Under the pieces are notes generated by a model. It was given only the letters and a program-made list of their open reading frames with translations, did no database searches and had not been told where the DNA came from. A stretch of 64,000 nucleotides of DNA, taken from assembly GCF_016583645.1 (NCBI RefSeq), contig NZ_NRRL01000027.1:1-64000 (forward strand). The letters run 5' to 3'. This DNA is from Rhodovibrio sodomensis (GTDB taxonomy: Bacteria > Pseudomonadota > Alphaproteobacteria > Kiloniellales > Rhodovibrionaceae). The position numbers and the translations under genes were made by a program. Below, in pieces: positions 37,122 to 48,465 of the stretch. Numbering within the stretch: the stretch's first letter is position 1; the number at the start of each line of letters is the position of its first letter.

Positions 37122-39093
37122 CCGGCGCGCGCAGATCCTCCCGCCGGCTTGGGGCCTGCTGCTCGCAGTCGCGACCCTGGTGGCGACGGGGGCGAACCTG
37201 CACACCCTGGGCGGGCTTGGCGGGTTCTGGCCGGCGCTCGAACGGCCGGCAAGCGCGTCTTACGAGACGGTCAAGCTGCTCTACGGCTTTGCCCCGCGCC
37301 TGGCGGTCAGCTTCGTCGCCGGCGCCGGCCTGGCAGCGGCCGGCACGGTGATGCAGCAGGTGTTGCGCAATCCGATCGCCTCGCCGATGACGCTGGGCGT
37401 CGCGGCGGGGGCGCAGCTGGCGCTGTCGCTGCTGACGCTGCTGGCCCCGGAATTGCTGACAAGCCTGCGCGAACCGGCGGCGATGCTGGGCGGCGCGCTG
37501 GCATTGGCGCTGGTGCTCGCGCTCGGCTGGCGCCGGCAGCTCGATCCGGCGACGGTGGTGCTCGCCGGTTTGGTGATCAGCCTCTACCTCGGCGCGGTCA
37601 ACGCCGGCCTGCTGCTGTTGTTTCAACACGACCTGAACGCTGTGCTGATCTGGGGCAGCGGCGTCCTGACCCAGCATGACTGGCGCGAGCTGACTTTCCT
37701 GCTGCCGCGGCTGGCCGCCGGCCTGCTTGCGCTGACGCTGCTGCAGCGGCCGCTCGGCGTGATGACGCTGGACGACGGCAGCGCGCACGGCCTGGGCCTG
37801 AACCTGCCGCGCGCGCGCGTCCTGAGCCTCGCGGTCGCGGTCTACCTCACCGCCTGCGTGGTCAGCGCGGTCGGCGTCGTCGCCTTCATCGGTCTGGCCG
37901 CGCCGGCGCTGGCGCGCCTGCTGGGCGCCTGGCGGATGCGCCAGCGCCTGCTCTGGGCGCCGGTGCTCGGCGGTCTGCTGCTGACCCTGGCGGACCAGCT
38001 GGTGCAAGGCCTGTCGGGTGTGCTGCCTGGCCTGCTGCCGACCGGGGCGCTGACCGCGCTGGTCGGTGCCCCAATCATGCTGTGGCTGCTGCGCGGTCTG
38101 CACGCCCGGACCCCGTCGGGCCAGGGCGCCCAGTTCACGACCGCGCCCAGCGCCGGTCGCCCGGTGCTCGGCCTGATCTGGCTGGGCCTCCCGCTCGTCT
38201 GCCTGCTGGCGATGACCGTCGTGCACGCGCCCGACGGCTGGCTGGTGCAGGCGCCCGGCGCGGTGCTGGCGCAGGCGCCGTGGCGCCTGCCGCGCGTCCT
38301 GTCCGCGGCCGGCGCCGGGCTGCTTCTGGGGGTGGCCGGCACCCTGTTGCAACGACTGCTGCACAACCCGATGGCGAGCCCGGAATCCTTGGGGCTGAGC
38401 GGCGGCGCCCTGACCGGGGTGGTGATCGCGACGTTCCTGCAGCCCGGCGCCGGCCACCCGCTGCTGCTCGGCGCCGGGACGCTGGGCGCGCTGGCGGTCG
38501 TCGGCGGGCTGATGGTGTTCGCCCAGCGTACCGGTTACGCGCCGGAACGGGTGCTGCTCGTCGGCATCGCGCTCAAGGCGGTATTCGACGCCGTCGTCGG
38601 CCTGGTCGCGGTCAGCGGCACCCCGTTCTGGGTCGCGCTGCTGCAGTGGATCTCCGGCTCCACCTACGGCACGGACTGGGCGACGGTGGCGGGGACCGCG
38701 GGCGCCGCCGCCGTGGTGCTCCCGCTCGCCGTGTTGCTGGCGCGCTGGATCGACCTGCTCACGCTCGGCGACGCTCAGGCGCAGGCCCGCGGCCTGGCGG
38801 CCGGCACCGCCCGCGGCCTGCTGCTGCTGCTGGCCGCGCTCGCCACCGCGGCGGCCACGCTATTGGTCGGCCCGCTCAGCTTCGTCGGTTTGATGGCCCC
38901 GCACTTGGCGTCGATGTTGGGCTTGCGCCGGCCGCGCGCGCAGATCCTGGGCGCGAGCGGCCTGGGGGTCGGGCTTCTGGTCCTGGCCGACTGGGTCGGC
39001 CGGGCGGTGCTGCTGCCCTACGAACTTCCGGCCGGGCTGGCCGCCTGTCTGATCGGGGGCGTCTATTTCATGTGGCTGCTGCGCCGGCTTTAG
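37102..39093 (+). CDS. fhuB: Fe3+-siderophore ABC transporter permease, fused double FecCD domain (FhuB type)
   Basis: Inner-membrane permease of 663 aa made of two FecCD halves of about 330 aa each, the FhuB arrangement used for hydroxamate siderophores. Each half shows the family motifs: RLAVSFVAGAGLAAAGTVMQQVLRNP...ASPMTLG in the first and RVLSAAGAGLLLGVAGTLLQRLLHNP...ASPESLG in the second, with GLAAPALARLLG and GLMAPHLASMLG coupling regions. About 20 TM segments are expected. It overlaps the binding-protein gene by 20 bases (coupled). No FhuC ATPase gene follows; one must be supplied from elsewhere if the system works. Confidence 0.9.
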   Translation: MSMTAASRRAQILPPAWGLLLAVATLVATGANLHTLGGLGGFWPALERPASASYETVKLLYGFAPRLAVSFVAGAGLAAAGTVMQQVLRNPIASPMTLGVAAGAQLALSLLTLLAPELLTSLREPAAMLGGALALALVLALGWRRQLDPATVVLAGLVISLYLGAVNAGLLLLFQHDLNAVLIWGSGVLTQHDWRELTFLLPRLAAGLLALTLLQRPLGVMTLDDGSAHGLGLNLPRARVLSLAVAVYLTACVVSAVGVVAFIGLAAPALARLLGAWRMRQRLLWAPVLGGLLLTLADQLVQGLSGVLPGLLPTGALTALVGAPIMLWLLRGLHARTPSGQGAQFTTAPSAGRPVLGLIWLGLPLVCLLAMTVVHAPDGWLVQAPGAVLAQAPWRLPRVLSAAGAGLLLGVAGTLLQRLLHNPMASPESLGLSGGALTGVVIATFLQPGAGHPLLLGAGTLGALAVVGGLMVFAQRTGYAPERVLLVGIALKAVFDAVVGLVAVSGTPFWVALLQWISGSTYGTDWATVAGTAGAAAVVLPLAVLLARWIDLLTLGDAQAQARGLAAGTARGLLLLLAALATAAATLLVGPLSFVGLMAPHLASMLGLRRPRAQILGASGLGVGLLVLADWVGRAVLLPYELPAGLAACLIGGVYFMWLLRRL

Positions 39094-39173
39094 GACGCCA
39101 CCGGCATTAACCTTTTGTTGCCCGACCGGCCGGCAAGCTTGCCGGGCACCCGCATAGGTAATGACGGGATCCG

Positions 39174-40334
39174 ATGGACAAGGCAGTGGACGAGACGCGC
39201 GGCGGGCCCAGGCAGGCGCCCGAAGGCGCCGCCGAAACCCCGGGTGCGGGCAGCCGTACGGGCCGGACAGGTTCCGTGCTGGCCGAATGGGAAGCCGCGA
39301 TCGCGCCCGGCGCACGCTGCCTGAACCCGACCAGCGCCCGCTACCGCGTCCAAGCCCGGAATCCGGCGCGCGCCGCGCTGGCGGCGCTGCAACGCCACGG
39401 CCTGACCGGCGAACAGGCGCGCGGCTGGGGGATCGGCATCGCCGTCCACTTGCTGCCCGACACCGGACACCCGCGCGCGGTCTACGCCGTCGACGGCCCG
39501 GCCGGCTCGCCCATGCTGCAACTGCGCTACGCCCGCCTGCTGCCCGGTACCTCGGAGCTGCTGACCGGCGGTGAGAGCCCGTTCGACGCCGGCGCGCTCG
39601 CGCGCGAGGTGCCCAAGACCGCCCGCCGCTGGGCGGAGGCCCGGGTCGGGTCCAGCGGTATCACGGAGGTGCTGCGCGGCACCTTTTGGCAGCGCGAGGC
39701 CACGCTGTACTGCTCGACCGCCCTGGTGCTGTCCGCCTTCGGCTTTCCGATGAGCACCGAGGTGTTCGCCGTCGGCGGCATCCTGTTGATGATGCAAGGC
39801 GCGGTCCGGCTGATCGTGCACGAGAGCCGGATTTTCGCGCTGGCCCGCTCGATCCTGCGCAATCCGGAACACGTCGGCCAGCTCCGCGCGGATTCCCAGC
39901 GCATGCTGTTCCTGCGCGGCCACGCGCTGCTCGGCCCGGCCGGCCGGCAGATCCGCCGCGTGCTGCGGGAGCGGGCGGCGGTCCCCGACCTGACCGGACC
40001 CAGCCGCCTGATGCTGCTGCTCGACGAAGACGCCGCGGTCACCACCGGTGCCGGCGCCTACGGCATCGTGCCGGAGGAAACGCTGCCGGAGAGCGACAAC
40101 GTCCTCACGGTCGTGTTCCGCCGGCCGCGCAAGCCCGACATGCCGCCGCCGGCGGAGACGGCGGCCTCGTCCGGGGATGCGCCGCCAACCGCCGTTGGCG
40201 CGCCCGCTGGCCTGCCCGCCCGCCGCGCCAACCATAGACCGGCCGAGGTCGACGAGGTCGAGGTGATCGAGGCGGAACTGCTGGACCCCGAAGCGTACTA
40301 CGGCGACCGCCCGCAGCGGAATTGGTGGGCCTGA
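39174..40334 (+). CDS. Unrecognised protein with central hydrophobic pair
   Basis: 386-aa protein with no family recognised. The N-terminal 60 residues are low-complexity and polar. Then comes a soluble domain with YRVQARNPARAALAALQRHGL, followed by a hydrophobic stretch of two likely TM helices (about 182-218, STALVLSAFGFPM and VFAVGGILLMMQGAVRLIV), a helical region with arginines, and a Pro/Ala-rich then acidic tail (EVDEVEVIEAELL). Codon use and start context look like the neighbours. It is separated from fhuB by 80 bases that include a CCGGCAAGCTTGCCGG palindrome, so it is probably a separate unit. Confidence 0.7.
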   Translation: MDKAVDETRGGPRQAPEGAAETPGAGSRTGRTGSVLAEWEAAIAPGARCLNPTSARYRVQARNPARAALAALQRHGLTGEQARGWGIGIAVHLLPDTGHPRAVYAVDGPAGSPMLQLRYARLLPGTSELLTGGESPFDAGALAREVPKTARRWAEARVGSSGITEVLRGTFWQREATLYCSTALVLSAFGFPMSTEVFAVGGILLMMQGAVRLIVHESRIFALARSILRNPEHVGQLRADSQRMLFLRGHALLGPAGRQIRRVLRERAAVPDLTGPSRLMLLLDEDAAVTTGAGAYGIVPEETLPESDNVLTVVFRRPRKPDMPPPAETAASSGDAPPTAVGAPAGLPARRANHRPAEVDEVEVIEAELLDPEAYYGDRPQRNWWA

Positions 40335-40484
40335 CCTTCTCGGACCCCACCCGCTCGGCGCGAACACCCGATTTCAATAGCCTTTTTCGCGCGAAACTGA
40401 AATACTACTTAACCTGAAGCAGGTTTGCCAGCCCGCGGACCGGGCCGGGGAGCCGGTGTTCCAAGCTGTCCAAGGGCCGCAACG

Positions 40485-41087
40485 ATGAGCGAGGCGGGTC
40501 AGACCCACCATTCGGCGCGGATCGCGAAATCGCGCGGCGCCGGCCGCGACGGCCCCGGGCTCGACGGGTTCACGCTTGGCGTGCTTGGGATCTGTGCGCA
40601 CTTGGCGGGTATGACGCTGGTCGTGCTGGCCGTGATGGGCCTGATGACGCTGTACGACGCCCTGGCCGTGCGGCTGGGCGACCCCGCGCTGGCCGGTCTT
40701 GTGGTCGGCCCCCTCGCGATCGGGCTGATCGGCGCCAAGGGCATGCTTGGCTTGGTCGCCCTGTGCCGCCGGGATCGGCTGCGGGCGCAGTTGGCGGCCG
40801 CGCTCGACCGCGGCCCGGCGTTGCGGCGCCTGACCGTCTGGACCGGGTTCGTGCTCGCGGTCGGCGTTCGGGCGGCGCTGCTGGTCGCGGCGGCGGCGAT
40901 GCCGGTCGTCGTGCTGATGACGGGCACGGGACAGAACCCGAATTCGGGCATCAGCCAGCCGACGGTCTACGCCCTGCTCGCCCTGTCGGTTTTGATCCTG
41001 GCGCCGCTCGTGGGCATGCGCACCCGCCGCGGCCTGCGCCGGCTGCGCCTGCGGCGGGACCGCGCGTTGCGCGCCCGCGCCCGCTGA
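40485..41087 (+). CDS. Unrecognised membrane protein
   Basis: 200-aa protein with four hydrophobic helices: about residues 30-52 (GFTLGVLGICAHLAGMTLVVL), 64-90, 120-147 and 158-180, and a strongly arginine-rich C-terminal tail. No family is recognised. The ATG at 40485 is chosen as the first methionine before the hydrophobic part; the open frame extends 20 codons upstream without an obvious ribosome site. It is followed by a repeat copy. Confidence 0.62.
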   Translation: MSEAGQTHHSARIAKSRGAGRDGPGLDGFTLGVLGICAHLAGMTLVVLAVMGLMTLYDALAVRLGDPALAGLVVGPLAIGLIGAKGMLGLVALCRRDRLRAQLAAALDRGPALRRLTVWTGFVLAVGVRAALLVAAAAMPVVVLMTGTGQNPNSGISQPTVYALLALSVLILAPLVGMRTRRGLRRLRLRRDRALRARAR

Positions 41088-41222
41088 AACGCGGCCGAAG
41101 CCGATCCGAACCCGATTTCGCGTCAAGTTCTCAGTCTAACGCGCTGCAATCGAAGCAGGATGTCGCCTGCCGGTGCGAACGCCCTCGGGCATCTTGGCCT
41201 GGACAGAAGGCGGTCCGGCGGC

Positions 41223-41339
41223 CTAGAACAAAATCGATGAAGGTCGCGTCGGCCTTCATCGTGAAGTTTGCTCTAACTGCTTGAAGAGAGAGCAAGATTC
41301 AGCTGAAAGGTGGCTTCACCTTGCAGCATCTTGCTCTAG
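41223..41339. repeat. CTAG-bounded two-hairpin repeat, copy 3 (reverse orientation)
   Basis: The same 117-bp unit as at 33468 and 35962 but inverted. It starts CTAGAACAAAATCGATGAAGG and ends TTGCAGCATCTTGCTCTAG. Both hairpins are intact. It fills much of the 322-base gap between the membrane-protein gene and the secreted-protein gene (41088-41409); the rest of that gap shows nothing recognisable. Confidence 0.9.
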
Positions 41340-41409
41340 GGGGTCCGAGCGCTTCGATGGAGGCGCTCGCCGCGCGATCTCCGACACACCCAGGGATACC
41401 CCGACCGCC

Positions 41410-41928
41410 ATGCGCCGCCGCCCGCTCCTGCCCCTGCTGTGCGCCCTCGCCCTGGTCGCGGTCCTGCCCGGCCGGGCGCAGGCGCAGGACTTCGCCGTCG
41501 ATCTGTCGCAATGCCGGGATCAGCTGGAGGCGTTCGCGCGGCTGCAGCTGGACTGCCCGGTGTCGGTCACGCCCAGCGAGTCGGGCCTGCAGCAAATGCC
41601 GGAGATGCTGCGCCAGCTGCTGTCCGGTCTGACCTGCACGACCCAGGTGACCGCCAACAAGGCGGACGTCTACGGCCAGTGGATCACCGCCGGGCGGTTC
41701 GACCCGCCGCGCAAGCAGATCACCTGCCGGCACCCGAACATCCAGAACCAGCGCCTGACCGCCACCGTCGACGTGACCTGCACCCGCGACGGCGACAGCT
41801 GGTCCTGCCCGCCGGGCGTGGAGCAGATCGAGGGCGCGGGCATGCTGGGCCAGTACCTGACGCAGTACCTGAACCAGGGCAGCGGCCTGTGGTCCGGGCT
41901 GGAGCAGGAACTCGCCAAGCGCGACTGA
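41410..41928 (+). CDS. Secreted cysteine-containing protein of unknown function
   Basis: 172-aa exported protein with a signal peptide (MRRRPLLPLLCALALVAVLPGRAQA). The mature part has six cysteines (C in SQCRD, LDCPV, LTCTTQ, ITCRHP, VTCTRD, WSCPP), which suggests disulfide-bonded pairs in the periplasm. No family is recognised with confidence. It converges with ssb. Confidence 0.7.
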   Translation: MRRRPLLPLLCALALVAVLPGRAQAQDFAVDLSQCRDQLEAFARLQLDCPVSVTPSESGLQQMPEMLRQLLSGLTCTTQVTANKADVYGQWITAGRFDPPRKQITCRHPNIQNQRLTATVDVTCTRDGDSWSCPPGVEQIEGAGMLGQYLTQYLNQGSGLWSGLEQELAKRD

Positions 41929-41987
41929 CCGGACGCGGACGATCGCCCGGCGCCGTTACGCCGGCATCGGCGCGCGGGTGCGAGACT

Positions 41988-42485
41988 TTAGAACGGAATC
42001 TCGTCGTCCAGGTCGTCGCCGCCGCCGGGCCCCGGTGCGGGGGAGCGGGTGTCCATCGCGCCGACGCGGTCGTCCTGCTGCTGGCGGCCGGTGCCGCCGC
42101 CCCCACCGCCGGCATAGCCGCCACCGCCTTCACCGCGGGCGTCCAGCATCTGCAGTTCGCTGCGGAAGCGCTGCAGCACGACCTCGGTCATGTAACGCTC
42201 CTGGCCGGACTGGTCCTGGAACTTACGGGTCTGCAGCTGACCCTCAAGGTACACCTTGGAGCCCTTCTTCAGGTACTTCTCGGCGACGTCGACCAGCCGG
42301 TCGTCGAAGATCACGACCCGGTGCCACTCGGTCTTTTCGCGCCGCTCGCCGCTCTGCCGGTCGGTCCACTGCTCGCTGGTCGCCAGCGACAGGTTGGCCA
42401 GCCGCGAGCCCTGGTTGGTCTGCCGGACCTCCGGGTCGCGACCGAGGTTGCCGATCAGGATGACCTTGTTGACGGTACCGGCCAT
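41988..42485 (-). CDS. ssb: Single-stranded DNA-binding protein
   Basis: SSB of 165 aa that coats single-stranded DNA in replication and repair. The OB-fold N-terminal domain begins [17 protein letters not shown] and contains [21 protein letters not shown] and [17 protein letters not shown] glycine-rich linker leads to the acidic tip DDLDDEIPF that recruits partner proteins. AAGGA about 12 bases upstream precedes the ATG at 42485. It diverges from uvrA, the usual arrangement; no GTTC-N7-GTTC LexA box was seen in the 268 bases between. Confidence 0.97.
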   Translation of the reverse strand: MAGTVNKVILIGNLGRDPEVRQTNQGSRLANLSLATSEQWTDRQSGERREKTEWHRVVIFDDRLVDVAEKYLKKGSKVYLEGQLQTRKFQDQSGQERYMTEVVLQRFRSELQMLDARGEGGGGYAGGGGGGTGRQQQDDRVGAMDTRSPAPGPGGGDDLDDEIPF

Positions 42486-42753
42486 GACGTGGGGCGTCCT
42501 TCTAGCGTGCGGCGAGACTCGAATGGCGACCCTGGAGTTTATCTGCTCGCCCCGGCCACCGCCACACCGTTTCTGACCGCCCGCACGGCAAGCTGTCCAC
42601 AGGCCGTCGGCCGCGGCGATCAAACCGCCCCTCGTTTCGTGGCCGCGCTTGCCCCATATTGGGCGCCAGTTCAGCGGCGGCACCCGTCGCGGCCTGCGGT
42701 GCCCGACCGCGCGACCGCGCGGTTCGGCGGCCGCCACCCGAGAAACGGACACG

Positions 42754-45651
<2,898 letters not shown>

Positions 45652-45678
45652 GGTCGCGCCCTCCTCGCCTAACATATC

Positions 45679-45973
45679 CCCTCTCCCTCGACGGAGACTT
45701 TTGCGCGATGGCGGCAATACCCGTCAGGCATCCTTCGAGACGGTTGGCGTCGCCAACCTCCTCAGGATGAAGTTATAGGTTTTACAATAAGATATAGAGC
45801 TTCATGCTGAGGAGCCCCGCGCAGCGGGGCGTCTCGAAGCATCGCTGACGGGTGCTGAAGTGCCCGTGCAAAAGTCTCTCCACTGGGAGGAGAGGGCTAA
45901 GGAGAGGAGGTTGCCGCTTCTATAGCCGTGGGGCCTCCTCACCCAGTCCCTCTCCGTCCACTCGGGGGAGAGG
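45679..45973. repeat. Composite palindromic repeats, including copy 2 of the 8912 element
   Basis: Between uvrA and a small gene lie nested inverted repeats. The inner element 45721-45851 (arms CCGTCAG / CTGACGG, then CCTTCGAGACG / CGTCTCGAAG, then CTCCTCAGGATGAAG / CTTCATGCTGAGGAG) matches the layout at 8912-9035. It is enclosed by CCCTCTCCCTCGACGGAGACTTTTGC (split by position, 45679-45704) and its inverse at 45867-45897. A third related module with GTCCCTCTCC and GGGGGAGAGGG follows at 45932-45973. These look like non-coding mobile repeats; no gene is seen in 45652-46058. Confidence 0.75.
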
Positions 45974-46058
45974 GAAAACGCCGCCGCGCCGTGCGAGCGC
46001 AGAAGAGCCGGCGCCCGCTATTGGAACGCCGGCCCCGATCCGTTCAGCCGCGTGCGGT

Positions 46059-46220
46059 TTACTGGAACGCCTTGGGCTGGTGCAGGTGGGCGAAGCCGCC
46101 GCGGAGGCGGCCGGCGACGCCGGTCAGGGCGCGCTTGATCGCGCGGAAGCCGGCGTAAAAGGCCTTCGACCGCTCGCTGCGGCCCTTGCGCATATAGAAC
46201 TCGATCTCGGCGTGGGTCAT
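46059..46220 (-). CDS. 53-aa basic protein
   Basis: Short gene with ATG at 46220 and TAA at 46061-46059. AGGAG lies 8 bases before the start. The product begins MTHAEIEFYMRKGRSER and continues SKAFYAGFRAIKRALTG, a basic helical pattern recalling small DUF1127-type alphaproteobacterial proteins, though the match is not certain. It diverges from the LysR-type regulator gene 200 bases away, which might control it. Function unknown. Confidence 0.6.
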   Translation of the reverse strand: MTHAEIEFYMRKGRSERSKAFYAGFRAIKRALTGVAGRLRGGFAHLHQPKAFQ

Positions 46221-46422
46221 GGCTCGGGCTCCTGATTGACCGGTGTTCGCGGGCCGGACGATGGTTAAGCTTCTCTCAACCGTGTTTCGCCCCGGCCGCT
46301 GCTTGGTTTAGAAAATGAGCCCGATTGTGCACTGCGACAAACGACGCTTTTTCAGGTTATAGGTGAACGATATTCACCCAAAAGCCGTCCAGTGGCATGC
46401 CGGAACGCGGAGAGGACCGCCC

Positions 46423-47337
46423 ATGCACCTACCCCCGATCAACGCCCTGCGTACCTTCGAGGCGGCGGCCCGCCACGGCTCGTTCAAGAAAGCCGCCGAG
46501 GGACTGCACATGACCCCCTCGGCCGTCAGCCACCAGATCAAGGCGCTGGAGGAGCTGCTGGGCACGGCGCTGTTCCGCCGGGCGACCCGCAAGGTCCATC
46601 TGACCGACACGGGCCGCGCCTACCTGCCGGCGGTGCGCGAGGCGCTGGAGCTGCTGCGCGAGGCGACCGAGCGGATCACCGCCAAACCGGACAAGGCGGT
46701 GCTGAACATCTCCGCCGCGCCGTCGTTCGCGGTCGGCTGGCTGATGCCGCGGCTCAGCGCGTTCCAGGTCGCGCACCCGGAAATCGAGACGCGGCTGTCC
46801 GCGCAGATCGAGATGGTCGACTTTGCCGACAGCGACATCGATCTGGCGATCCGCCACACCGCCAAGGTCGACACCCCGGGCCTGGTCGCCCACCGGCTGA
46901 TGGAAGAGGAACTGATCCCGGTGGCAAGCCCGGAACTGCTGGCGCGCCAGCCGCTGCGCAACCAGGACGACCTCGCCAAGGTGCAGTTGATCCATGCGGT
47001 GCCGCGGATGGGTCGCTGGCGCTCCTGGCTGCGCGCGATGGGCGCGGACAAGGTGGACGCCGAGAGCGGCCCCAAGTTCGACCACGACGCGATGGCCGTG
47101 CAGGCGGCGCTGAGCGGCATGGGGGTGGCGATCGTCAACCGGGGGCTGGTCGAGAAGCAGCTGGCCGACGGCACGCTGGTCGCGCCGTTCCCGCACGACC
47201 TGCACTCCGACCTCGCCTTCTGGCTGGTCTATCCCAGGCAGCGCGAGGCCGACCCTTCGATCCAGGCGTTCCGCGCCTGGCTGTTCGAGCAGGTCGGCCA
47301 GACGGCCGCCGGCGCGACCGACCTGCAGGACGCATAG
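46423..47337 (+). CDS. LysR-family regulator of the GcvA type
   Basis: DNA-binding regulator of 304 aa. The N-terminal winged helix-turn-helix (about 5-65) has LRTFEAAARHGSFKKAAEGL and SAVSHQIKALEELLG, characteristic of GcvA-like LysR proteins. It is followed by a substrate-binding domain with SFAVGWLMPRL and FADSDIDLAIR. GcvA controls the glycine cleavage genes in enterobacteria; the target here is unknown, as no gcv genes are nearby. Start ATG at 46423 with GAGAGGA upstream. It diverges from the 53-aa gene. Confidence 0.92.
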   Translation: MHLPPINALRTFEAAARHGSFKKAAEGLHMTPSAVSHQIKALEELLGTALFRRATRKVHLTDTGRAYLPAVREALELLREATERITAKPDKAVLNISAAPSFAVGWLMPRLSAFQVAHPEIETRLSAQIEMVDFADSDIDLAIRHTAKVDTPGLVAHRLMEEELIPVASPELLARQPLRNQDDLAKVQLIHAVPRMGRWRSWLRAMGADKVDAESGPKFDHDAMAVQAALSGMGVAIVNRGLVEKQLADGTLVAPFPHDLHSDLAFWLVYPRQREADPSIQAFRAWLFEQVGQTAAGATDLQDA

Positions 47338-47356
47338 GCGCCGGCGCGAGGGCGAT

Positions 47357-47701
47357 CTACTCTGGGTCGGTGTCCGGCGCGTCCGCGCCCTCGGTCTCCT
47401 CGTCGATCCATTGCAGGAACGGCTTGTGACCGGCCTGGATCGGCAGCGCCAGCACGGCCGGGCAGTCGTAGCTGTGCTCCTTCTGCACGAAGTCGATCAC
47501 CCGGTTGATCAGCGCGTCGCGCGTCTTGGCGAGCAGGATCGCCTCGCTGTCCTCCTGAACCCGGCCTTCCCACCAAAAGATCGGGATCATGTTCGGGATC
47601 ACGTTGGCGCAGGCGACCAGCCGCGCCTCGACCAGCCCGCGGCCGATCTCCTTGGCCTCCTCGACATTCGACGCGGTGATGTAGATCAGGTTGTAGGCCA
47701 T
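47357..47701 (-). CDS. cutA: Divalent cation tolerance protein CutA
   Basis: CutA1-family protein of 114 aa, a trimeric ferredoxin-like fold linked to copper tolerance. Family motifs are VEARLVACANVIPNM, IFWWEGRVQEDSEAILLAKT and HSYDCPAVLALPI; the conserved YDxP-like region reads YDCPAVLALP. A charged tail (DEETEGADAPDTDPE) follows. It converges with the LysR-type gene, 19 bases apart. Confidence 0.94.
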   Translation of the reverse strand: MAYNLIYITASNVEEAKEIGRGLVEARLVACANVIPNMIPIFWWEGRVQEDSEAILLAKTRDALINRVIDFVQKEHSYDCPAVLALPIQAGHKPFLQWIDEETEGADAPDTDPE

Positions 47702-47944
47702 CGCCGTCCCCTCCGCTTTGCGCTACTGTTGCAGGTGTCCCGGGCCGGTCTGCGGCGCGCGTGCGCGCCGCGCGGCATCCCGGGGTCAAGTCTAGACAAG
47801 CCGGCGCGGCCGGTCAGGGGGGTCCGCATCCCCGGGACAGCAGGCCGCAAGCCTTCGCGACGACACCGCGACGACACCAACCCCGCCACACGCCGATCGC
47901 CGATGCGCCCGCGCGCCAGATAGGCGCGTTCGGCCGCGCTCGGC

Positions 47945-48220
47945 GTGCTGGCGTGGGGCGGCGCGCCGCGGTCGGGCGGGGCGCTGACCGGACGGGGCGG
48001 GGTGGCGCGCGGGCTGGACCAGCCGGGCGGCAAGCTGCCGCTGTTCGACGCCGACGGGCAGGCCTATGCGCCGGCCCTGATCCGGGCGTGCATCCGCAAG
48101 GGCTGGGCCACCCCCTGGTTCGCCAACCCGATGAAGCCGGACTGGCTGGTCTGCCGCCTGACCGAGGCCGGCCGGGCCGTCGCACGCGGCGGGCCAGAAA
48201 AAGGCCCCGCCGGACGGTGA
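47945..48220 (+). CDS. Conserved-looking small protein, start uncertain
   Basis: Open frame of 91 codons from a GTG at 47945. The C-terminal half reads LFDADGQAYAPALIRACIRKGWA and then TPWFANPMKPDWLVCRLTEAGR, which looks like a structured, conserved alphaproteobacterial domain, possibly a small winged-helix-like protein. The first 30 residues are low-complexity and an in-frame TAG lies just before the GTG, so the N-terminus may be degraded. Its stop codon falls in the loop of the hairpin at 48205-48230. The 47702-47944 gap before it shows nothing else. Confidence 0.45.
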   Translation: MLAWGGAPRSGGALTGRGGVARGLDQPGGKLPLFDADGQAYAPALIRACIRKGWATPWFANPMKPDWLVCRLTEAGRAVARGGPEKGPAGR

Positions 48221-48230
48221 GCCGGCGGGG
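48205..48230 (-). terminator. Intrinsic terminator on the minus strand without a known gene
   Basis: Perfect 9-bp stem (CCCCGCCGG 48205-48213 with CCGGCGGGG 48222-48230) and 8-nt loop. Read on the minus strand it is followed by CCTTTTTC, a good T-tract. No minus-strand gene ends here; the next gene at higher coordinates (48466) is on the plus strand. About 150 bases of minus-strand sequence before it contain a CCCGCACGGTTTTGCGGG hairpin and a CTCCCCCT stretch, which could form a small RNA. Confidence 0.5.
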
Positions 48231-48465
48231 CGCGTCGAGTTGGGCTTGAGGGGGAGCAGACCCGCAAAACCGTGCGGGCCGCAACCCGACGACGCGACGC
48301 TGGATCGCTAAGACAACGACGCCATCGTGATATCCGCACCCTGCGGCGCGCCGCCACGCCCCGCATTGATCCATCTCAAATCCCATGCGCTGCCCGGGTC
48401 GCGGTTGCACGGACGCGGCCCGGCTGCCTACCTCCCCGGACGAGGAGATCCGCGGGGAGGCGTTG

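Noticed and set aside
42486-42753. LexA/SOS box between ssb and uvrA
   Set aside because: Two GTTC tetramers are present (42669 and 42722) but 53 bases apart; the alphaproteobacterial GTTC-N7-GTTC spacing is not met.
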